DNA from: an uncultured Spartobacteria bacterium
GTDB lineage: Bacteria; Verrucomicrobiota; Verrucomicrobiia; Chthoniobacterales; Terrimicrobiaceae
Direction: 5' to 3'
Length of the DNA stretch: 19,484 nucleotides
Assembly (NCBI GenBank): GCA_937960895.1
Contig: CALCJD010000006.1
Span: 1-19,484, forward strand
A program made the position numbers and the translations under genes. Positions 9,836 to 16,833 of this stretch are shown in pieces. Each line of letters starts with the position of its first letter. Positions within the stretch are counted from its first letter, which is position 1. The notes beneath the pieces were generated by a model. The model worked only from the letters and a program-made list of their open reading frames with translations, ran no database searches and was not told the origin of the DNA.

Positions 9836-10651
9836 TCAGTTGTTGGTGGCCGGCAGCAGATATTTGAAGTCGCCCTTGGGGGCAAACCGGCCCACGGCCG
9901 CCTGGGGCGCGCGGGTGTCGAGGGTGGACTTTTCCATCGGCAGAAAACCCGACGAACCGTCCGCAAATCCGACCATGGCATACCCGCCATGACGAAAATG
10001 AATCGAGGCCGGATTGTTCCAAGGCGCCTCTCCGGCATCAAAGCCGTAGAATTCCTCGATCATCGGATTTTTGGGAGTGGCCGGCGCCTGGATGGTGTTG
10101 ATCTGGGCCGAGGTGGCAAAGACGACGATTTCGCCCGGCTTGGGAAGATCCCAGTACCGAAGGGGGGCCTTTTCGCCAAGCCACCCTCCGCCCAGCAGGA
10201 CATTGTAACCGACCCCGATGTAACCGTTGGTGAACTTCGGTTTGAACGGTTTTCCCGAGAAGCGGAAGCTGGGGTCCGGACGGAGTCCCGCAGGGACATA
10301 CGCACCGAGCGGTCCCCCTTCCGGACGCAGGATGCGCTGTCCCTCCGGGCGCGGCTCCGGTTCGACGCCAAACCACCAGATCACGGCACCGGGCTGGTTC
10401 GTGTCCGTCGCACGATATTTCCAAAACACATGGTTGTTGTCCGCCAGGCAGGCGGCGCCTCCGGCGGCGAGCTGCCGGATGTTGTTGGCGGAAACGGCCA
10501 GCGAGGAACGCTTGTAAACACTCCAGCCCGCCGCGGTCAGCGTCACCGCCAACACGGCAATGACCCCTCCCGCCACCAGCAACTCGACGACACTGAAGGC
10601 GCGCGCTTTGGAACCGTGAAAGTTCACGCGTCGGCGTGTTCCTTCGAACAC
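9836..10651 (-). CDS. Prepilin-type N-methylation and H-X9-DG domain protein
   Basis: A 271-residue pseudopilin-like protein. After a short basic leader comes 'ARAFSVVELLVAGGVIAVLA', a type IV prepilin signal with predicted cleavage between Ala18 and Phe19, Glu at mature position 5 (Glu23) and a hydrophobic helix. Position -1 is Ala rather than the usual Gly. Near the C-terminus, His221 is followed by nine residues and Asp231-Gly232 ('HGGYAMVGFADG'), the H-X9-DG signature of prepilin-related proteins common in Planctomycetes and Verrucomicrobia. Such proteins are numerous and their roles mostly unknown; assembly at the cell envelope by a type II/IV-like machine is assumed. The start is GTG at 10651, one base after the stop of the PEP-CTERM gene; GTG at 10627 is an alternative. 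It should be co-transcribed with that gene under the cobalamin riboswitch. Confidence 0.85.
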   Translation of the reverse strand: MFEGTRRRVNFHGSKARAFSVVELLVAGGVIAVLAVTLTAAGWSVYKRSSLAVSANNIRQLAAGGAACLADNNHVFWKYRATDTNQPGAVIWWFGVEPEPRPEGQRILRPEGGPLGAYVPAGLRPDPSFRFSGKPFKPKFTNGYIGVGYNVLLGGGWLGEKAPLRYWDLPKPGEIVVFATSAQINTIQAPATPKNPMIEEFYGFDAGEAPWNNPASIHFRHGGYAMVGFADGSSGFLPMEKSTLDTRAPQAAVGRFAPKGDFKYLLPATNN

Positions 10652-10652
10652 C

Positions 10653-11258
10653 CTAGGGGTTGATCGTCCGGCGCCTTCGGGAAAACACCAGAAGGCCGGT
10701 CGCGGTCAGAAGCAAAACACCCGCGGCAGGTTCCGGCACGGGATCCACCGCCGGCGGGGAAAACCCGTCGTTGTAAACAAACCCGTCCCACGATCCCGGC
10801 TCGACCAGGCGATAGGGCGCGGAAACGCCCGATGCATACATCCAAGTCCCGGAGGGGATGGGTTCCGCTTCGGGGAATCCCGCCCGGCCGCCGCTGACCC
10901 ATTGCACCCAATAGGGGCTGAATTCCGGCGCGGGCGTGTTGGTGAGGGTGAGGCCCTGCCAGGTGACGGCGTCGAGAAACAAATTCGGTTCCTCCACGGT
11001 GCCATAATTGATGTAGGTCAACGACAACTCCGGCAGTGCGTCGTCGATCAACGACAGCATCGTGGAGGTGTCGAACGGATTGGCCGGATCGTAGTCGTAT
11101 TGAAACGCAAAGATGAGCGGACCGCCGAAGGCCGCGGCTTCAATGACGACATACGACGTGTCGGCTCCGGAGCCGACGGTGGCGGTGATGGTCTGCGCAC
11201 GCGCAGACGCGAAGGAAAGGCCGGCCGCAGCCAGCACAAGCAAAAGCAGTTTTTTCAT
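10653..11258 (-). CDS. Riboswitch-controlled PEP-CTERM secreted protein
   Basis: A 201-residue protein. The Sec signal peptide covers about residues 1-22 (MKKLLLLVLAAAG to 'SARAQ'). The C-terminus is a textbook PEP-CTERM sorting tail: 'VPEP' at 174-177, a hydrophobic helix, then Arg-rich 'SRRRR'. Exosortase would cut at this tail and attach or release the protein at the surface. The mature domain (about 23-170) contains 'TATVGSGADTSYVVIEAAAF', 'FAFQYDYDP' and 'RLVEPGSWDGFVYNDGF'. I recall similar Trp-rich PEP-CTERM proteins in Verrucomicrobia but cannot name a domain. A cobalamin riboswitch lies in its 5' leader, so expression should fall when B12 is plentiful. Together with surface sorting this suggests a role in cobalamin capture or response, which is inference. 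No strong Shine-Dalgarno precedes ATG 11258, and a hairpin abuts it. The prepilin-like gene follows after 1 nt. Confidence 0.85.
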   Translation of the reverse strand: MKKLLLLVLAAAGLSFASARAQTITATVGSGADTSYVVIEAAAFGGPLIFAFQYDYDPANPFDTSTMLSLIDDALPELSLTYINYGTVEEPNLFLDAVTWQGLTLTNTPAPEFSPYWVQWVSGGRAGFPEAEPIPSGTWMYASGVSAPYRLVEPGSWDGFVYNDGFSPPAVDPVPEPAAGVLLLTATGLLVFSRRRRTINP

Positions 11259-11302
11259 GGTCTCAGGTTGGAAGGACCGGAGACCTTGTTCGTGGGAACA
11301 AA
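11259..11302 (-). promoter_or_regulatory. Two hairpins abutting the PEP-CTERM start codon (candidate expression platform)
   Basis: On the transcript, TTGTTC/GAACAA (loop CCAC, positions 11302-11287) is followed by GGTCTC/GAGACC. The second hairpin has arms at 11285-11280 and 11264-11259 and a 15-nt loop. Its 3' arm touches the ATG and covers the only purine-rich ribosome-binding stretch (GAGA). No T-run follows either stem, so control of translation initiation is more likely than termination. The link to the riboswitch is inference. Confidence 0.45.
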
Positions 11303-11391
11303 ATCCGCGCGATCCTCATTCTTCTTTGGGTTCTGCGAAGAAGGTTTGGCATCCCGATCCGCCGCAGAGCGGGTCCGGGACGAATGAGTGT

Positions 11392-11552
11392 CCGACGGGG
11401 AAGTATTCTGGCTCCTGGATGGCTTCGCTTGGCGAAGGGGGCCTCCGCCCCGCCTTCACCACCGCGGATGCGGTGATTGGCCTGTGGGGCGTCGTCTCCA
11501 GTTACAGCAGCGCGACTGCTCCCGGTTTTCACGGGATTCCATGCCGCGTCGG
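11392..11552 (-). ncRNA. Cobalamin riboswitch (AdoCbl/B12 leader RNA)
   Basis: Minus-strand RNA matching the cobalamin riboswitch consensus in order. It has a P1 closing stem (CCGACG at 11552-11547 with CGTCGG at 11397-11392), the core GGAATCCCGTGAAAACCGGG (11540-11521) and GCAGTCGCGCTGCTGTAACT (11519-11500). A GCCAATCACCGC...GCGGTGGTGAAGGC hairpin region follows (stem CACCGC/GCGGTG at 11475-11460), and then the 3' B12-box-like CCAGGAGCCAGAATAC at 11418-11403. The class binds adenosyl- or other cobalamins and normally represses downstream genes when B12 is abundant. It precedes the PEP-CTERM / prepilin-like operon by 133 nt. Its 5' end is 66 nt past the metH stop, on the same strand, so either read-through from metH or a promoter in that gap could supply the transcript. 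Recognition was by eye. Confidence 0.92.
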
Positions 11553-11618
11553 CGATTGGGGAATGTCACTTAGAAAATCCGTCCGGCCTCACCTCGCTTT
11601 CCGATGGGTTTCAAAACC

Positions 11619-14600
11619 TCACGGTTCATAATTCAAAATCGGCTGCAACCATTTTTCGGCCTCGGCGGGGGAGATCCCCTTGCGCCGCGCGTAGTCCTCG
11701 ACCTGGTCGCGATTGATCTTGCCCACGGCGAAATACTTCGCCTCGGGACTCGCAAAATACAATCCGCTCACGCTGCTGCCCGGATGCATGGCCATGCTTT
11801 CGGTGAGCGTGATCCCGGTGGCCGCCGTGGCGTCGAGCAGGCGGAACAACTCGCGTTTTTCGGTGTGGTCCGGCTGCGACGGATAGCCGGGCGCCGGACG
11901 GATGCCGCGGTAGCGTTCCCTGATGAGGTCGTCGTTGCTGAGGTTTTCCGTCTTTCCGAAGCCCCAAAGATCACGCGCCTTCTTGTGCAGGCATTCGGCG
12001 AAGGCCTCGGCAAACCGGTCACCCAGCGCGCTGACCAAAAGGCTGTTGTAATCGTCGTTCCTGCGCTTGAACTCCTCGGAAAGCGCGTGCACCTCGGGTC
12101 CGGCGGTGACGGCAAAGCCGCCCACGCTGTCGAGGCGTCCGCTGGATTTGGGCGCGACAAAATCCGCCAGCGACCAATTCGGCTGTCCGGCCGGCTTTTT
12201 CATCTGCTGGCGCAGGCAGTGGAAGACGCCCAGGACGGTCGGCGTCGGAGACCCGATCGTCGCAGGATCGTAAATCTCGATGTCCTCGCCGGTGGAATTG
12301 GCGGGCCAGAGAGCGAGCACGCCGCGGGCGCGGAACAACTTTTCGCCCACGATCCGGTCCAGCAGCCGCCGGGCGTCGTCGTAGAGCTTCTTCGCCTCGG
12401 CGCCGACGGTTTCGTCCCCGAAAATGGCGGGATACCGTCCGCGCAGCTGCCAGGCGTGGAAGAACGGCGACCAGTCGAAATAGGCGACCAGTTCGTCCAA
12501 CGGAAAATCGTCGAAGACCTGCACGCCGTATTTTTCCGGCACGGCGATGTCGGCCTTTTCCCAGTCGATGCGGAAGGCGTTGGCCCTGGCCTCCTCGAAG
12601 GTGAGCATGGCCTTTTCGCGGGTGCGGTTGGCATGTTCTTCGCGGAGGGCCTCGTATTCGGCGTTGATCTGCGCGAGATAGGCCGGCTTCTGTTCCGGGC
12701 TGAGCAGGGAGCTGACCACATTGACCGCGCGCGAGGCGTCGAGCACGTGGACGACGCCATGCGGATAATGCTGCTGGATCTTGACCGCCGTGTGGGCCTT
12801 GCTGGTGGTCGCGCCGCCCACGATGAGCGGGATGGTGAACCCTTCGCGCGCCATCTCCTTCGCGACGTGGATCATTTCATCGAGCGACGGCGTGATGAGG
12901 CCGGAGAGGCCGATGATGTCGACATTGTGCTCGCGGGCGGCGGCGAGGATTTTCTCGCTGGGCACCATGACCCCGAGGTCGATCACCTCGTAGTTGTTGC
13001 AGGCCAGCACGACCCCCACGATGTTTTTGCCGATGTCGTGCACGTCGCCCTTCACCGTGGCGAGGAGCACCTTGCCCTGGGCCTGAACCGACTCGCCGCG
13101 CGCCGCCATGGCCGCCTTTTCGGCCTCCATGAACGGGGTCAGATAGGCGACGGATTTTTTCATCACGCGCGCCGATTTCACCACCTGCGGCAGGAACATC
13201 TTGCCGGCGCCAAAGAGGTCGCCGACCACACTCATGCCGTCCATGAGCGGGCCTTCGATGACGTTGAGCGGGCGTCCGTATTTCTGCCGCGCCTCCTCGG
13301 TGTCGGCCTCGATGTGGGTGTCGATGCCCTTGACGAGGGCGTGTGCGAGCCGTTCCTCCACCGTGCCCCTGCGCCATTCCTCCTCGGCCTTCCTGTCGGC
13401 GACGGCCGTTCCGGCCCCGGCGGCCTTGAGTTTTTCGCCAAAGGCGACAAGGCGCTCGGTCGCATCGGGCCGGCGGTTGAGAAGGACGTCCTCCACCAGC
13501 TCGCGGAGCTCGGGGTCGATCTCCTCGTACACCTCAAGCATGCCGGCATTGACGATGGCCATGTCGAGACCGGCCTTGATGGCGTGGTAGAGGAACGCGC
13601 TGTGCATGGCCTCGCGCACGGGATTGTTGCCGCGGAAGCTGAAGGACACGTTGGACAATCCGCCGCTGACCTTGGCGTGGGGCAGGTTCTGTTTGATCCA
13701 GCGCGTGGCCTCGATGAAGTCCACGGCGTAGTTGTTGTGCTCCTCGATGCCGGTGCCGACGGTGAGGATGTTGGGATCGAAAATGATGTCCTCCGGCGGG
13801 AAGCCGACCTTGTCGACGAGCAGGCGGTAGGCGCGCTCGCAGATGCGGATCTTGTCCTCGTAGTTGGCGGCCTGACCGTTTTCGTCAAAGGCCATCACCA
13901 CCACCGCGGCGCCGTATTTGCGCACGGTGCGGGCCTGGCGCAGGAATTCCTCCTCGCCCGCCTTGAGGGAGATGGAGTTCACAATGCCCTTGCCCTGCAG
14001 GCATTTCAGGCCGGCCTCGATGACCTCCCACTTCGAGGAGTCCACCATGATGGGCACGGCGGCCACTTCGGGTTCGGCGGCCAGAAGATTGAGGAACCGG
14101 GTCATGGCCGCCACGCCGTCAATCATGCCCTCGTCCATGCAGACATCGATGACATTGGCGCCGTTTTCGACCTGCTGGCGGGCGATGGCGACGGCTTCGT
14201 CGAATTTGTTTTCCTTGATCAGCTTCGCAAATTTCGGCGAACCGGCGACATTGGTGCGCTCGCCGATCATGATGAACTGGCCGATCTGCTGCGTGAAGGG
14301 TTGGGAGCCGGAAAGCCGCAGCGGAATGGCCGCGCCGGTGGAATACGGCGTCTCGGCGGGTTTTTCCCCCCGCGGCGGGCGTCCCTCGAGCGCCCTGGCA
14401 ATGGCCGCGATGTGCTCCGGCGTGTTGCCGCAACAGCCGCCGGCAATGTTGACGAGGCCGCTGTCGGCAAACTCGCCCAGGAAGCGGCCCATGTCTTCGG
14501 GCTGCAGGTCAAAGCCGGTCGGCGAAAGCGGATTGGGCAGGCCGGCATTCGGATACACCGAAATGGCGGTGTCGGACTTCTCCGCGAGTTCGGCCAGGAA

Positions 14601-15440
14601 GGGACGCATCAGGTCGGGACCGAGCGAGCAGTTCAGGCCGACAGCCAGCGGATTCACATGCCGGACCGCGTTCCAGTAGGCCTCGACGGTCTGCGCCGAG
14701 ATCATCGTTTCGCCGCCGCGGCCGACCGCGGCCGAGATCATGATGGGAAGGTGAACCCGGTCCTGCTCAAACACCTCCTGGATCGCCACCAGCGCCGCCT
14801 TGGCGTTGAGGGAATCAAAGATCGTTTCGACGAGCAGGATGTCCGAGCCGCCGGCAATGAGGGCGCGGACCTGATTGGCATACGCCGCCTTGACCTGATC
14901 GAAGGTGCAGACACGAAACGACGGATCATCGGCGTCGGGCGAGTTGGACAGCGAGACGGTGAGCGGTCCGATGGCGCCGGCGACGAAGCGCGGCCGTCCG
15001 GTTTTTTCCGCAATGCGGTCGCACCACTCCCGGCACTGGCGCGCGGACTTTTCATTGATCTCCCAGGCAAGGTCGTTGAGGAAACGGTTTTCGATGACCT
15101 CCTGGTAAAACGCCGGATCCTTGCGTCCCCCCTTCTCCCGCGGGTCGTCCACGAAAAACTCACTCTGTCCGATGCTGGTGGCGGAAAACGTGTTGGTTTC
15201 GATGATGTCGGCCCCCGCCTCGAGGAACCGCCGGTGGATGTCGCAGATCATCTCCGGCTGGGTGAGCGAATAGAGGTCGCCGTTGTTTTTGAGATCCTTG
15301 GGGGCGTCCTTGAAGCGCTCGCCACGAATCTCCTTTTCCCCCATTCCGTAGGTGCGGATGGTGGTGCCCATGGCGCCGTCGATGATGACGATGCGTTTGG
15401 CGAGGAGTTCGCGAAGGGTTTTTTCGGCAGCGGAGATCAT
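11619..15440 (-). CDS. metH: Cobalamin-dependent methionine synthase
   Basis: About 1273 residues, full length for MetH, with all four modules. The N-terminal homocysteine domain starts near 'IVIIDGAMGTTIRTYGMG', with zinc ligands Cys in 'GLNCSLG' (14628-14630) and the Cys pair in 'GGCCGNTPEH' (14430-14435). The methyltetrahydrofolate (pterin) domain has 'FIMIGERTNVAGSPKF' and 'DEGMIDG'. The cobalamin domain has the axial His of 'DVHDIGKN' (13038-13040) and 'GLSGLITPSLDEM'. The C-terminal S-adenosylmethionine-binding activation domain includes 'RGIRPAPGYPSQPDH' and 'TESMAMHPGSSVSGLYFA'. The enzyme moves a methyl group from methyl-THF through cobalamin to homocysteine in the cytoplasm. ATG 15440 is preferred over a TTG five codons upstream; neither has a good Shine-Dalgarno. 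In the homocysteine domain, 'MISAAVGRGGETMISAQT' differs from the usual 'MISGTITDxSGRTLSGQT'. The start lies only 46 nt from the divergent CBM20 gene. Confidence 0.97.
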   Translation of the reverse strand: MISAAEKTLRELLAKRIVIIDGAMGTTIRTYGMGEKEIRGERFKDAPKDLKNNGDLYSLTQPEMICDIHRRFLEAGADIIETNTFSATSIGQSEFFVDDPREKGGRKDPAFYQEVIENRFLNDLAWEINEKSARQCREWCDRIAEKTGRPRFVAGAIGPLTVSLSNSPDADDPSFRVCTFDQVKAAYANQVRALIAGGSDILLVETIFDSLNAKAALVAIQEVFEQDRVHLPIMISAAVGRGGETMISAQTVEAYWNAVRHVNPLAVGLNCSLGPDLMRPFLAELAEKSDTAISVYPNAGLPNPLSPTGFDLQPEDMGRFLGEFADSGLVNIAGGCCGNTPEHIAAIARALEGRPPRGEKPAETPYSTGAAIPLRLSGSQPFTQQIGQFIMIGERTNVAGSPKFAKLIKENKFDEAVAIARQQVENGANVIDVCMDEGMIDGVAAMTRFLNLLAAEPEVAAVPIMVDSSKWEVIEAGLKCLQGKGIVNSISLKAGEEEFLRQARTVRKYGAAVVVMAFDENGQAANYEDKIRICERAYRLLVDKVGFPPEDIIFDPNILTVGTGIEEHNNYAVDFIEATRWIKQNLPHAKVSGGLSNVSFSFRGNNPVREAMHSAFLYHAIKAGLDMAIVNAGMLEVYEEIDPELRELVEDVLLNRRPDATERLVAFGEKLKAAGAGTAVADRKAEEEWRRGTVEERLAHALVKGIDTHIEADTEEARQKYGRPLNVIEGPLMDGMSVVGDLFGAGKMFLPQVVKSARVMKKSVAYLTPFMEAEKAAMAARGESVQAQGKVLLATVKGDVHDIGKNIVGVVLACNNYEVIDLGVMVPSEKILAAAREHNVDIIGLSGLITPSLDEMIHVAKEMAREGFTIPLIVGGATTSKAHTAVKIQQHYPHGVVHVLDASRAVNVVSSLLSPEQKPAYLAQINAEYEALREEHANRTREKAMLTFEEARANAFRIDWEKADIAVPEKYGVQVFDDFPLDELVAYFDWSPFFHAWQLRGRYPAIFGDETVGAEAKKLYDDARRLLDRIVGEKLFRARGVLALWPANSTGEDIEIYDPATIGSPTPTVLGVFHCLRQQMKKPAGQPNWSLADFVAPKSSGRLDSVGGFAVTAGPEVHALSEEFKRRNDDYNSLLVSALGDRFAEAFAECLHKKARDLWGFGKTENLSNDDLIRERYRGIRPAPGYPSQPDHTEKRELFRLLDATAATGITLTESMAMHPGSSVSGLYFASPEAKYFAVGKINRDQVEDYARRKGISPAEAEKWLQPILNYEP

Positions 15441-15486
15441 TCTTCTATTTGGCAAAACTTGAGGTTAATTGAACGCGCCCCTTTGC

Positions 15487-16578
15487 ATGAGCAAAATACG
15501 CTTTGAGATCCTTCCCCCGATCGATCGTCCCGGCGAGCCTGTTTTTATCACGGGGAACGTCGGAGCGTTGGGACACTGGCAACCGGAGCGCGGACTGAAA
15601 CTCGCCTGGAATCCACCCTTTCACACCGGCGAAATCGAGGCCGACACCGGCACGCATCTGGAATACAAAATCGTGCGCGGATCGTGGGAAAAGGAGGCGG
15701 TGGACGCCCACGGCAACGTTCCGGACAACTTCGTCCACGACGTCTGGCTCGACGGCACCCGGCGCCACACCGTTGCGGACTGGAAGGATCGCTACCGGGG
15801 ACGGCTCACCAGCGAACGCATCTACTCGCGCGTGCTGGCCGGCGAACGGGACATCCTGATCTGGCTGCCGCAGGATTACGCCGCCAAACCTCGGCAGCGT
15901 TTTCCGCTCATTGTCCTGCACGACGGCAGCAATGTTTTTGATCCGGCCACCAGCCGGGTGAGCGGCGTGGACTGGGCCGCGGACGAATGGGTGAACCTGC
16001 TCTCGAGTCATGGCTTCCTTCCCGGAGCCATCGTGGTCGGGGTCTGTCACCCGGAAGGATACGCCGAGGAAAACATCACCCTGCGGGACTTCGAACTCTC
16101 CCCGGAAATGGGTGCGCCCGCCTACGCGGAATTTGTCGCCACGGAACTCGTGGGCCACATGGACACCCACTACCGCACCCTCGCCACGCCGTCGGCGCGC
16201 GTCCTGGCCGGCGCCGGACTCGGCGCGGCCGCCACCCTTCTCGTCGCGCTCCGGCACCCGGAAGCCTTCGGACGGATTGCCTGCCTGTCCACGACCTTTG
16301 CCGATCTTTCGCAATCCCCGCCGGAACGTGCCGTCCTGCTGAACGCGCTCGAGGAATTGCCCGATCTGCCGGACAAAATCCGCGCCTACTTCGACTACGG
16401 CACGCGGGGCGCCGACGCCGGAGCCGCCCCCTACCACAAACGCCTCGGCACCCTTCTCCGGGCCCGCGGCTGGCGGGAGAACCGGCATTTTCTCCTCCGG
16501 CGCGTCGAAGGGGGCGGCCACGACGAAATCTCCTGGCGCTGGAGATTCGGCGCCGCCCTGCGGTTTCTTATGTACTGA
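15487..16578 (+). CDS. CBM20 starch-binding domain fused to an esterase-fold (PF00756-like) domain lacking the nucleophile Ser
   Basis: About 363 residues with no signal peptide. Residues 2-100 look like a CBM20 domain: 'SKIRFEILPPIDRPGEPVF', 'ITGNVGALGHWQPER', then 'LEYKIVRGSWEKE' and 'VHDVWLDG'. CBM20 binds starch or glycogen. Residues about 115-360 are an alpha/beta-hydrolase of the Fes/IroE 'putative esterase' type ('RDILIWLPQDY', 'RFPLIVLHDGSNVFD', 'VVGVCHPEGYAEENITLRDF'). At the nucleophile elbow, where G-x-S-x-G is expected, the sequence is 'AGAGLGAAAT' (Gly242 to Ala247) with Gly244 in the Ser position. A distal His345 in 'EGGGHDE' is kept. The hydrolase is therefore probably non-catalytic and may serve as a glycogen- or starch-binding scaffold. 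ATG 15487 begins at the CBM20 domain; TTG 15469 with GAGG just upstream is an alternative. It is divergent from metH. Confidence 0.82.
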   Translation: MSKIRFEILPPIDRPGEPVFITGNVGALGHWQPERGLKLAWNPPFHTGEIEADTGTHLEYKIVRGSWEKEAVDAHGNVPDNFVHDVWLDGTRRHTVADWKDRYRGRLTSERIYSRVLAGERDILIWLPQDYAAKPRQRFPLIVLHDGSNVFDPATSRVSGVDWAADEWVNLLSSHGFLPGAIVVGVCHPEGYAEENITLRDFELSPEMGAPAYAEFVATELVGHMDTHYRTLATPSARVLAGAGLGAAATLLVALRHPEAFGRIACLSTTFADLSQSPPERAVLLNALEELPDLPDKIRAYFDYGTRGADAGAAPYHKRLGTLLRARGWRENRHFLLRRVEGGGHDEISWRWRFGAALRFLMY

Positions 16579-16833
16579 GGACATATAAACATATTTAAAT
16601 ATGTTTATGGTTTTATCAACAAAACTCTGAGGGAAATGCGGGACGCGGGCCGTTCCGGCGCGCGGGAGCCGGAACCCGGACGCATTCACAAAGGTTGCAG
16701 TCGCCCGCTCCCCATGGGCGGCATTCCGGGGGCTTCAGGCGCCCCCCGTGCCTTCCGATTGCAGTCCGGCCCGAACGGGCCGCCCCGGCCGCGGGACCTG
16801 GGCGCCACAAACATCCCGACCTAGGCGAAACGT
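16579..16833. other. Convergent intergenic region rich in inverted repeats
   Basis: No gene is supported in these 255 nt between two converging genes. It holds the 24-bp AT palindrome at 16585-16608 and a GC-rich stem GTTCCGGC/GCCGGAAC (16652-16675, 8-nt loop). Smaller GC-rich repeats follow (GGGGGC/GCCCCC near 16730-16747, GGCCCG/CGGGCC near 16767-16780). These may end transcription of the cellulase and the CBM20 gene, though none has a long T-run. Confidence 0.5.
16585..16608. repeat. 24-bp perfect AT-rich palindrome
   Basis: ATAAACATATTT is followed directly by its exact reverse complement AAATATGTTTAT. Only one of the 12 base pairs per arm is G-C, in a strongly GC-rich region. It begins 6 nt after the stop of the CBM20 gene and is followed by GGTTTT. 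It could be a weak terminator or a dimeric regulator's operator; the sequence does not decide. Confidence 0.85.

Larger units (their letters stand above)
11259..11618 (-). other. 360-nt leader between metH and the PEP-CTERM gene
   Basis: This gap has no protein gene. It contains the cobalamin riboswitch and the start-codon hairpins listed separately. In between, at about 11350-11377, is a further GC-rich stem (CCGC/GCGG around TCT, flanked by CCCG/CGGG). Just after the metH stop, at about 11608-11619, there is only a weak GGTTT/AAACC repeat, not a convincing terminator. No promoter was recognised. Confidence 0.5.

Noticed and set aside
11604..15506. A 1300-codon open frame on the plus strand opposite metH.
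   Set aside because: It mirrors the GC-rich codon pattern of metH, shows no recognisable domain, and metH is unambiguous on the other strand.
15445..16689. A 414-codon minus-strand frame opposite the CBM20 gene, reading through the AT-rich palindrome.
   Set aside because: No domain is seen, and the CBM20/esterase frame on the plus strand is clearly the coding one.
16579..16833. A structured small RNA gene in the repeat-rich convergent gap.
   Set aside because: Several stems exist but no known RNA family, promoter or T-tailed end could be recognised.
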